Assembly: GCA_002347025.1 (NCBI GenBank)
Contig: DEAE01000024.1
Location: 177,340-241,339, forward strand
Reading direction: 5' to 3'
Origin: Acidobacteria bacterium UBA2990
GTDB taxonomy: Bacteria > Acidobacteriota > Vicinamibacteria > Vicinamibacterales > UBA8438
DNA: 64,000 nt
Every line of letters begins with the position of its first letter. Within the stretch, counting starts at the first letter, position 1. Positions 51,363 through 59,031 of the stretch are shown piece after piece. A model generated the notes under the pieces. The model was not told the DNA's origin. It searched no databases and saw only the letters and a list, made by a program, of their open reading frames with translations. A program made the translations under genes and the position numbers.

Positions 51363-52099
51363 GATCGGTGTTGCACAACCTGTTCATGATCAAGGTTGAA
51401 CGGGTAAGCTTCGCAGATTGGACTCATTGGGCAGATTAGACACCGGGGCTTCCGTGCCGTGCATACGAGCGCACCGAAGTCCATTAAAGCTTGGTTGAAA
51501 TCGTACACATTTTTACGTGGAAGAAGCGTTGCTGACAGGGTCCAGAGGCGCTTTTGGGTAACCGTATCTTTCCGATATCCATAGCCGATGAACACTCGAA
51601 AAAGAACCCTGGCAACATTAGTATCTAGGATGGGAGCACGGCGACCGAAGGCGAAACTTTGAACGGCACCAGCCGTATATGCGCCGATACCCTTGAATGA
51701 GCGGAGTGTTTGCTCATCTGAGGGTAGCTTCCCCCCGTGTGTGTTGACGGCCTCTTTGGCGATAGAGTGAAGCCGCTTTGGCCGAGCGTTGTACCCCAAG
51801 GGACGCCAAGTGCTGTCAACTTCGTCTGGATGGGCAGCAGCTAGAGCCTTTAGCGACGGGTATTTGTCAAGCCATTCCCTATATTTGGGTAGGACACGGT
51901 CGACTTGGGTTTGTTGCAACATCACCTCAGAGACAAGAACACGGTAGGGATCCCGAGTGTGTCGCCAGGGAAGGTCTCGACCATTCTGTCCATACCATTT
52001 TAATAGTCGACGTCGGAATCTTCGACGTAGTGGGGGTGGTGGGAGCTTTGTCTTCTGGGGAGCAGTATTGGGTCGCCTGGACGAAGAAGATGATTCCAT
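51359..52099 (-). CDS. mutY: A/G-specific adenine DNA glycosylase, catalytic domain only
   Basis: The 246-residue protein contains RDPYRVLVSEVMLQQTQVDRV (general-acid Glu), the helix-hairpin-helix FKGIGAYTAGAV, the catalytic Asp in ILDTNVARV and the C-terminal [4Fe-4S] loop C-x6-C-x2-C-x5-C (CTARKPRCLICPMSPIC). It removes adenine mispaired with 8-oxoguanine. Usual MutY is about 350 residues with a MutT-like C-terminal domain that reads 8-oxoG; this one ends about 10 residues after the cluster. mutT follows with a four-base overlap. A basic, Pro/Ser-rich N-terminal extension of about 25 residues is present. Confidence 0.85.
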   Translation of the reverse strand: MESSSSSRRPNTAPQKTKLPPPPLRRRFRRRLLKWYGQNGRDLPWRHTRDPYRVLVSEVMLQQTQVDRVLPKYREWLDKYPSLKALAAAHPDEVDSTWRPLGYNARPKRLHSIAKEAVNTHGGKLPSDEQTLRSFKGIGAYTAGAVQSFAFGRRAPILDTNVARVLFRVFIGYGYRKDTVTQKRLWTLSATLLPRKNVYDFNQALMDFGALVCTARKPRCLICPMSPICEAYPFNLDHEQVVQHRS

Positions 52100-52127
52100 G
52101 ATTGCAGCCCGTCACTATAATCGATAT

Positions 52128-52664
52128 GTGAAGATATATACGAGAACCGGTGATTTTGGAGAAACTGGCTTACTCGGCGGCCAACGGGTCTCAAAGGCAG
52201 AGCCTCGTGTTCAAGCCTACGGTGAAGTTGATGAGCTCAATGCGTGTCTTGGACTGGCGCTTGGTGTGGGGCTCGATTCAGACCTTGGAGATATGGTTCT
52301 CCAGATTCAGCGTGAGTTATTTTCATTGGGGGCGTTACTGGCTGATCCGAATGTCCGCGCTGTAGATCACGGAGAAGTAACGGTGAACGAGACTGCTGTG
52401 CGGAGGCTTGAAGAGTGGATCGACCGTCTTGAGGGTGAGTTGACACCGTTAAGCCAATTTATTTTGCCAGGGGGATGCAGGGGCGCTGCGACGTTGCACT
52501 TGGCTAGGGCCGTTTGCCGGCGAGCTGAGCGACGAATGGTTGGTCTCGGTGCCGATGTAGTCGGGACGGAGCTCTTGGTATACGTGAATCGCTTGTCAGA
52601 TTGGCTGTTTGTTGTGTCTCGGGTGGCTAACGCCAGAGCTGGGTTCAAGGAGGAGGTGTGGTAG
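52128..52664 (+). CDS. PduO-type cob(I)alamin adenosyltransferase
   Basis: The 178-residue protein starts KIYTRTGDFGETGLLGG, the ATP-binding N-terminus of PduO-type ATP:corrinoid adenosyltransferases, continues with VQAYGEVDELNACLGLA, LPGGCRGAATLHLARAVCRRAER and ends VNRLSDWLFVVSRVAN, all diagnostic. It makes adenosylcobalamin. GTG 52128 gives the family start; ATG 52098 would add ten residues and overlap the divergent mutY. TATAAT (52116-52121) ends six bases before the GTG, so transcription probably begins at or next to the start codon (leaderless). Confidence 0.88.
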   Translation: MKIYTRTGDFGETGLLGGQRVSKAEPRVQAYGEVDELNACLGLALGVGLDSDLGDMVLQIQRELFSLGALLADPNVRAVDHGEVTVNETAVRRLEEWIDRLEGELTPLSQFILPGGCRGAATLHLARAVCRRAERRMVGLGADVVGTELLVYVNRLSDWLFVVSRVANARAGFKEEVW

Positions 52665-52674
52665 GTCTCCATGT

Positions 52675-53175
52675 TTAGTTGATTGCGGCATCTCTTCGTT
52701 CCATGTCGACTTTAACGGTGTCGAACACGCGCCGTGCTAGCTCTTGGGAGACCCGTTCGCGGATGCTGCCGCATTCGATCAATGTGTCGCAGATTGGGGT
52801 GCGAATCAGAATGTCCCAGCGGTCATGTGCTATACCTTCCGGGCGATCGGCGAATGAGCCGGAATCACCTTGTTCTTCAAACTGATGTCGCTTAGAGAAG
52901 TAGGAGGTTAGTGGAGAACCGTTGATGAGTACTCTAACAAGTAGAATCTGTTCCTTGTGGATCGTGCTCTCACGCCAGAAAAAATGGTCTTTGTCAGACG
53001 TGAATAGTTCTAGGCTGTTTTTCGCCGGTATCTCAGCAATAACTGACCGGCCACTGACGGATAGCTTGTATAGCCGTCGTTCTCGGGATCTTTGATGAAA
53101 CCGGAGTGTCGACATTAAACCAAGTGCAAAGATGAGAAGGCCCAGCGCGAATAGTCCAGCGATAGCGTCTCGCAT
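52675..53175 (-). CDS. Membrane-anchored protein of unknown function
   Basis: The 166-residue protein has one N-terminal membrane helix (about 4-24), a basic RFHQRSRERR stretch just after it, then a soluble domain of alternating strands (KLSVSGRSVIAEIP, HKEQILLVRVLINGSPL, WDILIRTPICDTLIECGS) and a C-terminal amphipathic helix. No family was recognised. The basic residues after the helix suggest that the soluble domain is cytoplasmic. ATG start; convergent with the adenosyltransferase gene. Confidence 0.55.
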   Translation of the reverse strand: MRDAIAGLFALGLLIFALGLMSTLRFHQRSRERRLYKLSVSGRSVIAEIPAKNSLELFTSDKDHFFWRESTIHKEQILLVRVLINGSPLTSYFSKRHQFEEQGDSGSFADRPEGIAHDRWDILIRTPICDTLIECGSIRERVSQELARRVFDTVKVDMERRDAAIN

Positions 53176-53430
53176 GATTCAATGCTAGCAAAACGGTAGA
53201 ATTTTGAAGAGCGACTTAATCTGGAATCCTATTTAATTCTGGATGATGAGCTTGGTTGGGTGTCACGGACAGTGTTCAATATCGTAGACCGACAGTGGTA
53301 GCTGAAGGTATAAGTCTTGTGGATCGGAATCTGGGGATGACTCCATACCTTCGAGCTTTCGGTATCTGCTCTAAATGGGGGCAGTTGCTTGATTTAAGAT
53401 AATTAGGTTAACTAGATTGGGCTAAGAGGT

Positions 53431-54372
53431 TTGGGGAATGTGTTGTCTTCGAACAGTGTAGAACTCGATGCGGCTTACGAGGTTTGCACCAAGTTAGCGC
53501 GCGGTCATTACGAAAATTTTCCAGTTGCGTCTTGGCTCTTGCCTAGGTCGATGCGACCACATATCGCTGCGATCTACGCCTTTGCCAGGACTGCTGATGA
53601 CTTGGCAGACGAGGGAATCGAAGACCCTGACGAGCGTCTCCGCCGCCTTTATGTTTGGGAGCGCTATCTCGCTAATAGCTTGAGTCACCATCGTGGAGTG
53701 CAGGAGACGATTACCGCAGATACAGGATGTGACGAAAAACTTGGGAGGTCGGTAGACTGTCGTGCGTTGTTTCTTGCACTTGCAAATACGATAAGGGTCT
53801 GCCAGTTGCCAGTCGGCCTCTTTAAGAGTCTGCTGAGCGCTTTCAGGCAAGATGTCTTGGTGCACCGTTATCAGAATTGGAACCAGCTTCTCGATTACTG
53901 TGGACGCTCGGCAAATCCAGTAGGTCGTCTGGTTTTACGTGTTGCTGGTTATACCGACCCCAATCTCGATCGGACATCGGATAGCTTGTGTACAGCTCTA
54001 CAACTCACAAATTTCTGGCAAGATTTGAAGCAAGATTACGATGTCGGTCGGGTTTATGTTCCATCTGACGATCAAGCGACCTGTGGTGCGCAGGCGAGCG
54101 ATCTGGCGAGGGGGCGCCTAACTCCAGCCTGGCGGGAGACCATGCGACTCGTGGCGGGGAGAACCAGGATACTCTTCAACGAAGGAAGATCGGTTTGTGA
54201 CGGGGTTCATGGGCGTTTGGCGATGGAATTACGGATGACATGGTGCGGAGGGCTTCGTATTCTCGACCGGTTGGAAGCGGCGGAATTCGATGTGTTTGTC
54301 GACCGACCTACCCTCGCTTTGCGTGATGGTCTGTTAATGTTTTGGAAGACCTTGCTGTGGCGACGTGGGTGA
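53431..54372 (+). CDS. hpnC: Hydroxysqualene synthase HpnC
   Basis: The 313-residue protein is a trans-prenyl transferase of the squalene/phytoene synthase superfamily: AIYAFARTADDLADEG as the first Asp-rich motif, YCGRSANPVGRLVLRV and FWQDLKQDYDVGRVYVP as the second. Position before hpnD and hpnE and the overall form identify HpnC, which converts presqualene diphosphate to hydroxysqualene. The TTG at 53431 and GTG at 53440 are both possible starts; GAGG lies upstream. The next gene starts three bases after the stop. Confidence 0.88.
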   Translation: MGNVLSSNSVELDAAYEVCTKLARGHYENFPVASWLLPRSMRPHIAAIYAFARTADDLADEGIEDPDERLRRLYVWERYLANSLSHHRGVQETITADTGCDEKLGRSVDCRALFLALANTIRVCQLPVGLFKSLLSAFRQDVLVHRYQNWNQLLDYCGRSANPVGRLVLRVAGYTDPNLDRTSDSLCTALQLTNFWQDLKQDYDVGRVYVPSDDQATCGAQASDLARGRLTPAWRETMRLVAGRTRILFNEGRSVCDGVHGRLAMELRMTWCGGLRILDRLEAAEFDVFVDRPTLALRDGLLMFWKTLLWRRG

Positions 54373-54375
54373 CCC

Positions 54376-55197
54376 GTGGCTCGTAACACAAATTTTTACT
54401 ATTCCTTTCTTGTACTACCAGCCGAGAAGCGTCGCGCTATAACGGCAGTGTGGGATTTTTGCCGCGCTGTAGATGATGCTGTGGATTGTCAGTCGGCAGA
54501 GCAAGGCGATGGGTCTTCAACCGATAAGTTGCTGTGGTGGCGGGATGAACTTGCAGCCTGCTACACCGTTCGGTCTCCCGTAACTCCGCAAGGTATTAAT
54601 TTAAAGCCCCACGTCAGCCGTTTTAGACTGCCACGCTGTTTGTTCGAAGAACTTATCGATGGTGTAGAAATGGACATCGTGAAGCGACGCTATCGAACTT
54701 TCGAAGACCTCTACCAATATTGTCGTCGTGTCGCGTCGGCGGTCGGCCTCCTGTGTATCGAGATATTTGGATATCGTGACCAGGCTGCCCGTGACTATGC
54801 CGTGGCTCTTGGTGTTGCGCTTCAGTTGACCAACATAATCAGGGATCTTCAGGAGGACCTCCGTGTAGGTCGGCTCTATCTGCCAACTGAAGACCTCAAG
54901 CGTTTTAGTTGTACCGAAGAAGATTTGCAGAAAGGGTGTTCTGACAAAGTTGCATCACTTCTGCGTTTCGAATGTGAAAGGGCGAGAGAATTTTATAGTA
55001 AAGCTCGATTATTGTTACCTGCTGTTGACCGTCGGCAGCTTGTAGCAGCTGAGATCATGGGAGGAATATATTTCTCCATTCTTAGGCAGATTGAGTTGTC
55101 TGACTACGACGTGTTTTCAAAAGTGATTCGAGTGTCTCGTATCCATAGAGCCTTGATCGCAGCTGGCATTTGGCTGAGGACGATGGTTCGGATGTGA
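54376..55197 (+). CDS. hpnD: Presqualene diphosphate synthase HpnD
   Basis: The 273-residue protein shows FYYSFLVLPAEKRRAITAVWDFCRAVDDAVD, YCRRVASAVGLLCIEIFGY and QLTNIIRDLQEDLRVGRLYLP, the two Asp-rich motifs of squalene/phytoene synthases, with the RRYRTFEDLYQYCRRVAS form of HpnD. It condenses two farnesyl diphosphates to presqualene diphosphate. GTG start three bases after hpnC; its stop overlaps the hpnE start (GTGA), so the three genes form one translationally coupled operon. Confidence 0.9.
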   Translation: MARNTNFYYSFLVLPAEKRRAITAVWDFCRAVDDAVDCQSAEQGDGSSTDKLLWWRDELAACYTVRSPVTPQGINLKPHVSRFRLPRCLFEELIDGVEMDIVKRRYRTFEDLYQYCRRVASAVGLLCIEIFGYRDQAARDYAVALGVALQLTNIIRDLQEDLRVGRLYLPTEDLKRFSCTEEDLQKGCSDKVASLLRFECERAREFYSKARLLLPAVDRRQLVAAEIMGGIYFSILRQIELSDYDVFSKVIRVSRIHRALIAAGIWLRTMVRM

Positions 55198-56558
55198 AGG
55201 TCACTAAGACACATGACATCATTGTTATTGGTGCTGGTTTTGCAGGGCTAAGTGCGGCTGTGGCTCTTGCGAAGTGTGGTCGTCGGGTTATCGTGATTGA
55301 AGCATCCAACCGTTTGGGAGGGCGTGCCACTTCATTCCGCGACGGAGTAACTGGCGAGTTGGTCGACAACGGCCAGCATGTGTTATTTGGTTGTTATAGG
55401 GAAACGCGTCGGTTTCTAGCACGAATTGGTTCTGACCACCATTTGCACTTGCAAACCAAGCTAGACATTAGCTCCATTGATGTAGATGGTTGCCGTCACC
55501 GTTTGGTGTGTCCTTTGTTTATTCCGCCGTTAAATTTAATAGCTGGGTTGCTCAAGTGGGACGCCCTTAGCATCCGTGACCGCACTGCTATTTTCAAAGT
55601 AGTTCCACCTCTAGCGCTTACGAGATGTCGGCGCGGCGGATTTTTTGGAAGTGTGCCGGCCTCACCACTTGAGACGGTTCAAGATTGGTTTCTTCGATAC
55701 GGTCAGCCCCCTCGCCTGTGCGAATTACTATGGGAACCTCTTGTTCTTGCAGCCTTAAACCAGAGCCCGAGCGTGGCCGCAGCGCCTACCTTTGTTAACA
55801 CTTTGGCGAAGCTTATTGGAGAGAAGCCTTCAGATTCAGGAGTCGCCTTGCCTACTCGTCCGCTTGAGGAATTCTATACGAGGCCGGCTAGGAATTTCAT
55901 CGAGTCCCATGGGGGTGAAGTTAGAACGGGAACTGCAGGTCTAGTTCCTGTCAACAATGCTGGTGTCCACGAGGTTGCAGTGGGGCGTGATCGGTTTCTG
56001 GCTCCAGTGATTATTGCTGCTGTTCCGTGGTTTTCTTTGATGAACCTGTTTCCGGATGGGCCACCGGTATCCCTGCAAGAGATATGTGCTGCAGCCGAGG
56101 CCACCAACCCGTCCCCTATTGTTACCGTGAATCTTTGGCTTGATAGGCCGGTCATCGACGTTCCTTTTATCGGCTTTCCTGGTAGAGAGATACAATGGTT
56201 GTTCGACAAACGCCAGTTGTTCGGGGAGAACACGTCACATTTGTCTCTGGTTTCCAGCGATGCCGCTACAGTCAGTCGTTTCCCAAATAGGGAAATCGTA
56301 AGCTTGGCGATAGAGCAAGTTCGGAAAGCCCTTCCGGCTGCCCAAGGAGCTACTGTTCATCGAGCCACCGTGGTCCGTGAGCCTCGGGCTACTTTCTCTC
56401 TTGCGCCAGGGCAACCGCCAAGACCAAAGACCGAAACAGCTTTACCCGGCTTTTTGCTCGCTGGAGATTGGATTGACACCGGTCTCCCCGCTACCATTGA
56501 AGGCGCGGTTATGAGTGGGCACAAGGCTGCCAAGGTTGCTCTAGAGTTGACCAGTTGA
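55194..56558 (+). CDS. hpnE: Hydroxysqualene dehydroxylase HpnE (FAD-dependent)
   Basis: The 454-residue protein has an FAD-binding start DIIVIGAGFAGLSAAVALAKCGRRVIVIEAS, GGRATSF, VDNGQHVLFGCYRETRRFL and the C-terminal FLLAGDWIDTGLPATIEGAVMSG, the pattern of amine-oxidase-like desaturases and of HpnE. It reduces hydroxysqualene to squalene for hopanoids. GTG 55194 overlaps the hpnD stop as GTGA and was preferred over an in-frame upstream TTG at 55170. No shc (squalene-hopene cyclase) gene is in the window. Confidence 0.88.
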   Translation: MKVTKTHDIIVIGAGFAGLSAAVALAKCGRRVIVIEASNRLGGRATSFRDGVTGELVDNGQHVLFGCYRETRRFLARIGSDHHLHLQTKLDISSIDVDGCRHRLVCPLFIPPLNLIAGLLKWDALSIRDRTAIFKVVPPLALTRCRRGGFFGSVPASPLETVQDWFLRYGQPPRLCELLWEPLVLAALNQSPSVAAAPTFVNTLAKLIGEKPSDSGVALPTRPLEEFYTRPARNFIESHGGEVRTGTAGLVPVNNAGVHEVAVGRDRFLAPVIIAAVPWFSLMNLFPDGPPVSLQEICAAAEATNPSPIVTVNLWLDRPVIDVPFIGFPGREIQWLFDKRQLFGENTSHLSLVSSDAATVSRFPNREIVSLAIEQVRKALPAAQGATVHRATVVREPRATFSLAPGQPPRPKTETALPGFLLAGDWIDTGLPATIEGAVMSGHKAAKVALELTS

Positions 56559-56581
56559 GTTTAGGGATCTCTAAGCCTTCG

Positions 56582-57799
56582 ATGCCGATGTGTTCAGTCA
56601 TTGTTCATTACCAAGAAATCGCACTAAAAGGGCGGAATAGGCCGTGGTTTGTCGAGCGCCTGGTCAGCAATATACGGGCTGTGGTAGAGGGCTTGAGGGG
56701 CATCAAAGTGAGGGCCCTCATGGGTCGGATCGAGCTGTACCAGGTCTCTGATGAGGACTGGCCAGAGCTGCGTCACCGATTGTCTCGGTTACCGGGCATT
56801 GCCAATTTCTTTCGTGCTGTCCGCACTCGCTGTGATTTCGATGCGATTACCGACGCTGTACTGGGGGAGTTGGCAGAGTTGGAGGCCGGTAGTTTTCGGG
56901 TGACGGCCAAACGGGCTGACAAACGTTTCCCTTGGACATCACCGCAGATCGAACGCGAACTGGGTTACCGCATAAAGACAGCTCGAGGTTGGGATGTTGA
57001 TTTGGAGCAGCCGGAGTTGACTGTCCGGGTGGAGATTCTCAGCGAGTGGGCGTTTTGCTCTATGACGAAGGAACCCGGCGTCGGTGGCCTTCCAAGCGGT
57101 GTCAGCGGTCGGGTTGCATGCCTTCTGTCTGGTGGAATCGATTCGCCCGTGGCTGCCTATCGGTTGATCAAGCGGGGTTGCCGAGTACGGCTTATCCACT
57201 TTCACAGCTACCCAATTTTGTCACATACCTCACAGGACAAGGTCAACGAGATCGCTGAATTATTGACGCGTTATCAACTAGAAACACGTCTTTATTGTGT
57301 AGCGTTTGGTGACATTCAGAGAAAAATTGTATTGGCGGTACCGCCGCCGTTACGCGTTGTCATTTACAGGAGGTTGATGCTGCGTATTGCCGAGAGAATT
57401 GCACGTGCTAGTGGTTCGTCTGCCTTGGTTACCGGTGAAGCTGTTGGCCAGGTTGCATCTCAGACGCTCGAAAATCTTGCGGTTATAGGTTCTGTTACTT
57501 CGCTACCAGTGCTACGGCCTCTTGTGGGTATGGACAAGGATGAGATCGTCGGTGCGGCGCGGCGCCTTGGTACCTATAAGATCTCCATTATTCCAGATGA
57601 AGATTGTTGCACCCTTTTTACCCCGAAGCATCCGGCGACGAAGGCTCGTAGTGTCCAGGTTGAAGCAGCAGAAACCGGGTTGCCAGTTGATGAGTTGGTG
57701 GAGGAAGCTGCCAGGAATGCCGTCTGGCGGGATATTCGGTTTCCGACCTCTTCCGTGCGGCAGTTCGAACAACGACAGGCGTCAGAAGCAAGGTTGTGA
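56582..57799 (+). CDS. thiI: tRNA 4-thiouridine synthase ThiI
   Basis: The roughly 405-residue protein has an N-terminal ferredoxin-like/THUMP region (VIVHYQEIALKGRNRPWF at the start, FRVTAKRADKRFPWTSPQIERELG), the PP-loop ATP site LLSGGIDSPVAAYRLIKRG, HFHSYP and EDCCTLFTPKHP. It adenylates U8 of tRNA for 4-thiouridine. There is no C-terminal rhodanese domain, which E. coli ThiI needs, so another sulfur carrier must act. ATG 56582 was chosen; an in-frame TTG at 56555 overlaps the hpnE stop. It may ride on the hpn transcript. Confidence 0.88.
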   Translation: MPMCSVIVHYQEIALKGRNRPWFVERLVSNIRAVVEGLRGIKVRALMGRIELYQVSDEDWPELRHRLSRLPGIANFFRAVRTRCDFDAITDAVLGELAELEAGSFRVTAKRADKRFPWTSPQIERELGYRIKTARGWDVDLEQPELTVRVEILSEWAFCSMTKEPGVGGLPSGVSGRVACLLSGGIDSPVAAYRLIKRGCRVRLIHFHSYPILSHTSQDKVNEIAELLTRYQLETRLYCVAFGDIQRKIVLAVPPPLRVVIYRRLMLRIAERIARASGSSALVTGEAVGQVASQTLENLAVIGSVTSLPVLRPLVGMDKDEIVGAARRLGTYKISIIPDEDCCTLFTPKHPATKARSVQVEAAETGLPVDELVEEAARNAVWRDIRFPTSSVRQFEQRQASEARL

Positions 57800-57835
57800 C
57801 CCTTCCCTTCGTTGATCTTGCCAGCAAGGCTTGGT

Positions 57836-58366
57836 TTAGCGACAGTGTCGATACACTAGACCGGCATAGAAGTCGCGTAGGGCATCATGTGTGCTTTGAA
57901 AAGCTAGCTCGTGCCACGGGATTCTTGCTTTAGTGAATGTACCAATTTCGAGACTCTCATCATCATGCTGAAGTTCACCACCAGTTGCAGTGGCTGCGTA
58001 AACGATGATGACAGCTGTTTGATTCACGTAGGAGTATATGTTGATTAATCCATCGAGGTGAACTTCGACTCCAGCCTCTTCCCGTGCTTCGCGGACGGCG
58101 GCCTCGCTCACCAACTCACCGCGGTCAACATACCCCCCCGGGAATACCCAGCGCCCGTAGCCTGGTTGAATGGCTCGCCGTGCCAGGATTATCTGTCCAT
58201 TCTTCGTGGTGATGATAGTGCCGACAGCGACCTTGGGATCTAGATAGAACACATGGGTGCATGCCTTGCAGACGAGTCGTTCTGGCTCGGTAGGTTTAAG
58301 TCGCTTCGCTGCTAATTCTTGGCCACAGCGCGGACAGTGGCGGTAATTGGTGTCACAGTCATGCAT
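57836..58366 (-). CDS. Zinc-ribbon Nudix hydrolase
   Basis: The 176-residue protein starts with a zinc ribbon (C11/C14 in HCPRCGQE and C33/C36 in VCKACTH), then a Nudix domain with GRWVFPGGYVDRGE and REAREEAG, a complete Nudix box. It resembles NADH pyrophosphatase-type and ADP-ribose-type Nudix enzymes with a ribbon; the NudC hallmark SQPWPFPxS is absent, so NAD cap removal is not supported. Cytoplasmic. ATG start; convergent with thiI. Confidence 0.8.
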   Translation of the reverse strand: MHDCDTNYRHCPRCGQELAAKRLKPTEPERLVCKACTHVFYLDPKVAVGTIITTKNGQIILARRAIQPGYGRWVFPGGYVDRGELVSEAAVREAREEAGVEVHLDGLINIYSYVNQTAVIIVYAATATGGELQHDDESLEIGTFTKARIPWHELAFQSTHDALRDFYAGLVYRHCR

Positions 58367-58470
58367 GGGTTTGAGGTAGCCCTATTTTAGCCTTTGATGG
58401 GGTTATACGAGGATTTTCCTTACGATGGGTTAGGTGTGCTTGCTAATCGGTCGACGTATAATTGGAAGAG

Positions 58471-58998
58471 ATGTCAATTCTTAAGGTCGCGCAGATGGGA
58501 CACCCTATTCTCAGGCAGCAGGCGCGACCACTGGATCGAAGTGAGATAGATTCGCCGAGGATCCAGTCGCTCATAGACGACATGTTTGAGACGATGCATG
58601 ACAGTCAAGGTATTGGTCTCGCAGGTCCCCAAGTGCACGAGAGCATCAGGTTATTCGTCGCAGGCGTCGACGATGATGATATAGAAATGTCTCCAGTGGT
58701 TATCATCAATCCTGAGATTACCCCGGTTGGTTCCCAAGTCGAAGAAGATTGGGAGGGTTGCTTGAGCATACCGGGTATTAGGGCTAGGGTGCCGAGATCG
58801 ACCGATATCCGGGTCAAGGCTCTTGATCGCCATGGGCATGCTATATCTTTGACCGCTAGTGGGTTTCCGGCTCGCGTTATCCAACATGAGGCCGACCATC
58901 TTGATGGCGTCTTGTTCTTTGATCGGATGAAGGCTTTTGATAGTTTGACCTTTCTTGAAGAATACTCTCGCTATTGGGCCAAGGCACAGAATGAATGA
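58471..58998 (+). CDS. def: Peptide deformylase
   Basis: The 175-residue protein has the three metal-site motifs: GIGLAGPQV, EGCLSIPG and QHEADHLDG (the last with HExxH). It removes the formyl group from nascent proteins. ATG 58471 gives a normal MSILKVAQMG start; an in-frame TTG lies three codons upstream. A perfect TATAAT (58457-58462) ends eight bases before this ATG, which implies a very short or absent leader; the GAAGAG between them could only be a partial ribosome-binding site. Confidence 0.92.
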   Translation: MSILKVAQMGHPILRQQARPLDRSEIDSPRIQSLIDDMFETMHDSQGIGLAGPQVHESIRLFVAGVDDDDIEMSPVVIINPEITPVGSQVEEDWEGCLSIPGIRARVPRSTDIRVKALDRHGHAISLTASGFPARVIQHEADHLDGVLFFDRMKAFDSLTFLEEYSRYWAKAQNE

Positions 58999-59031
58999 TT
59001 GCTCATGTGAGCCTGTGTGCTCTGGGTGGAA

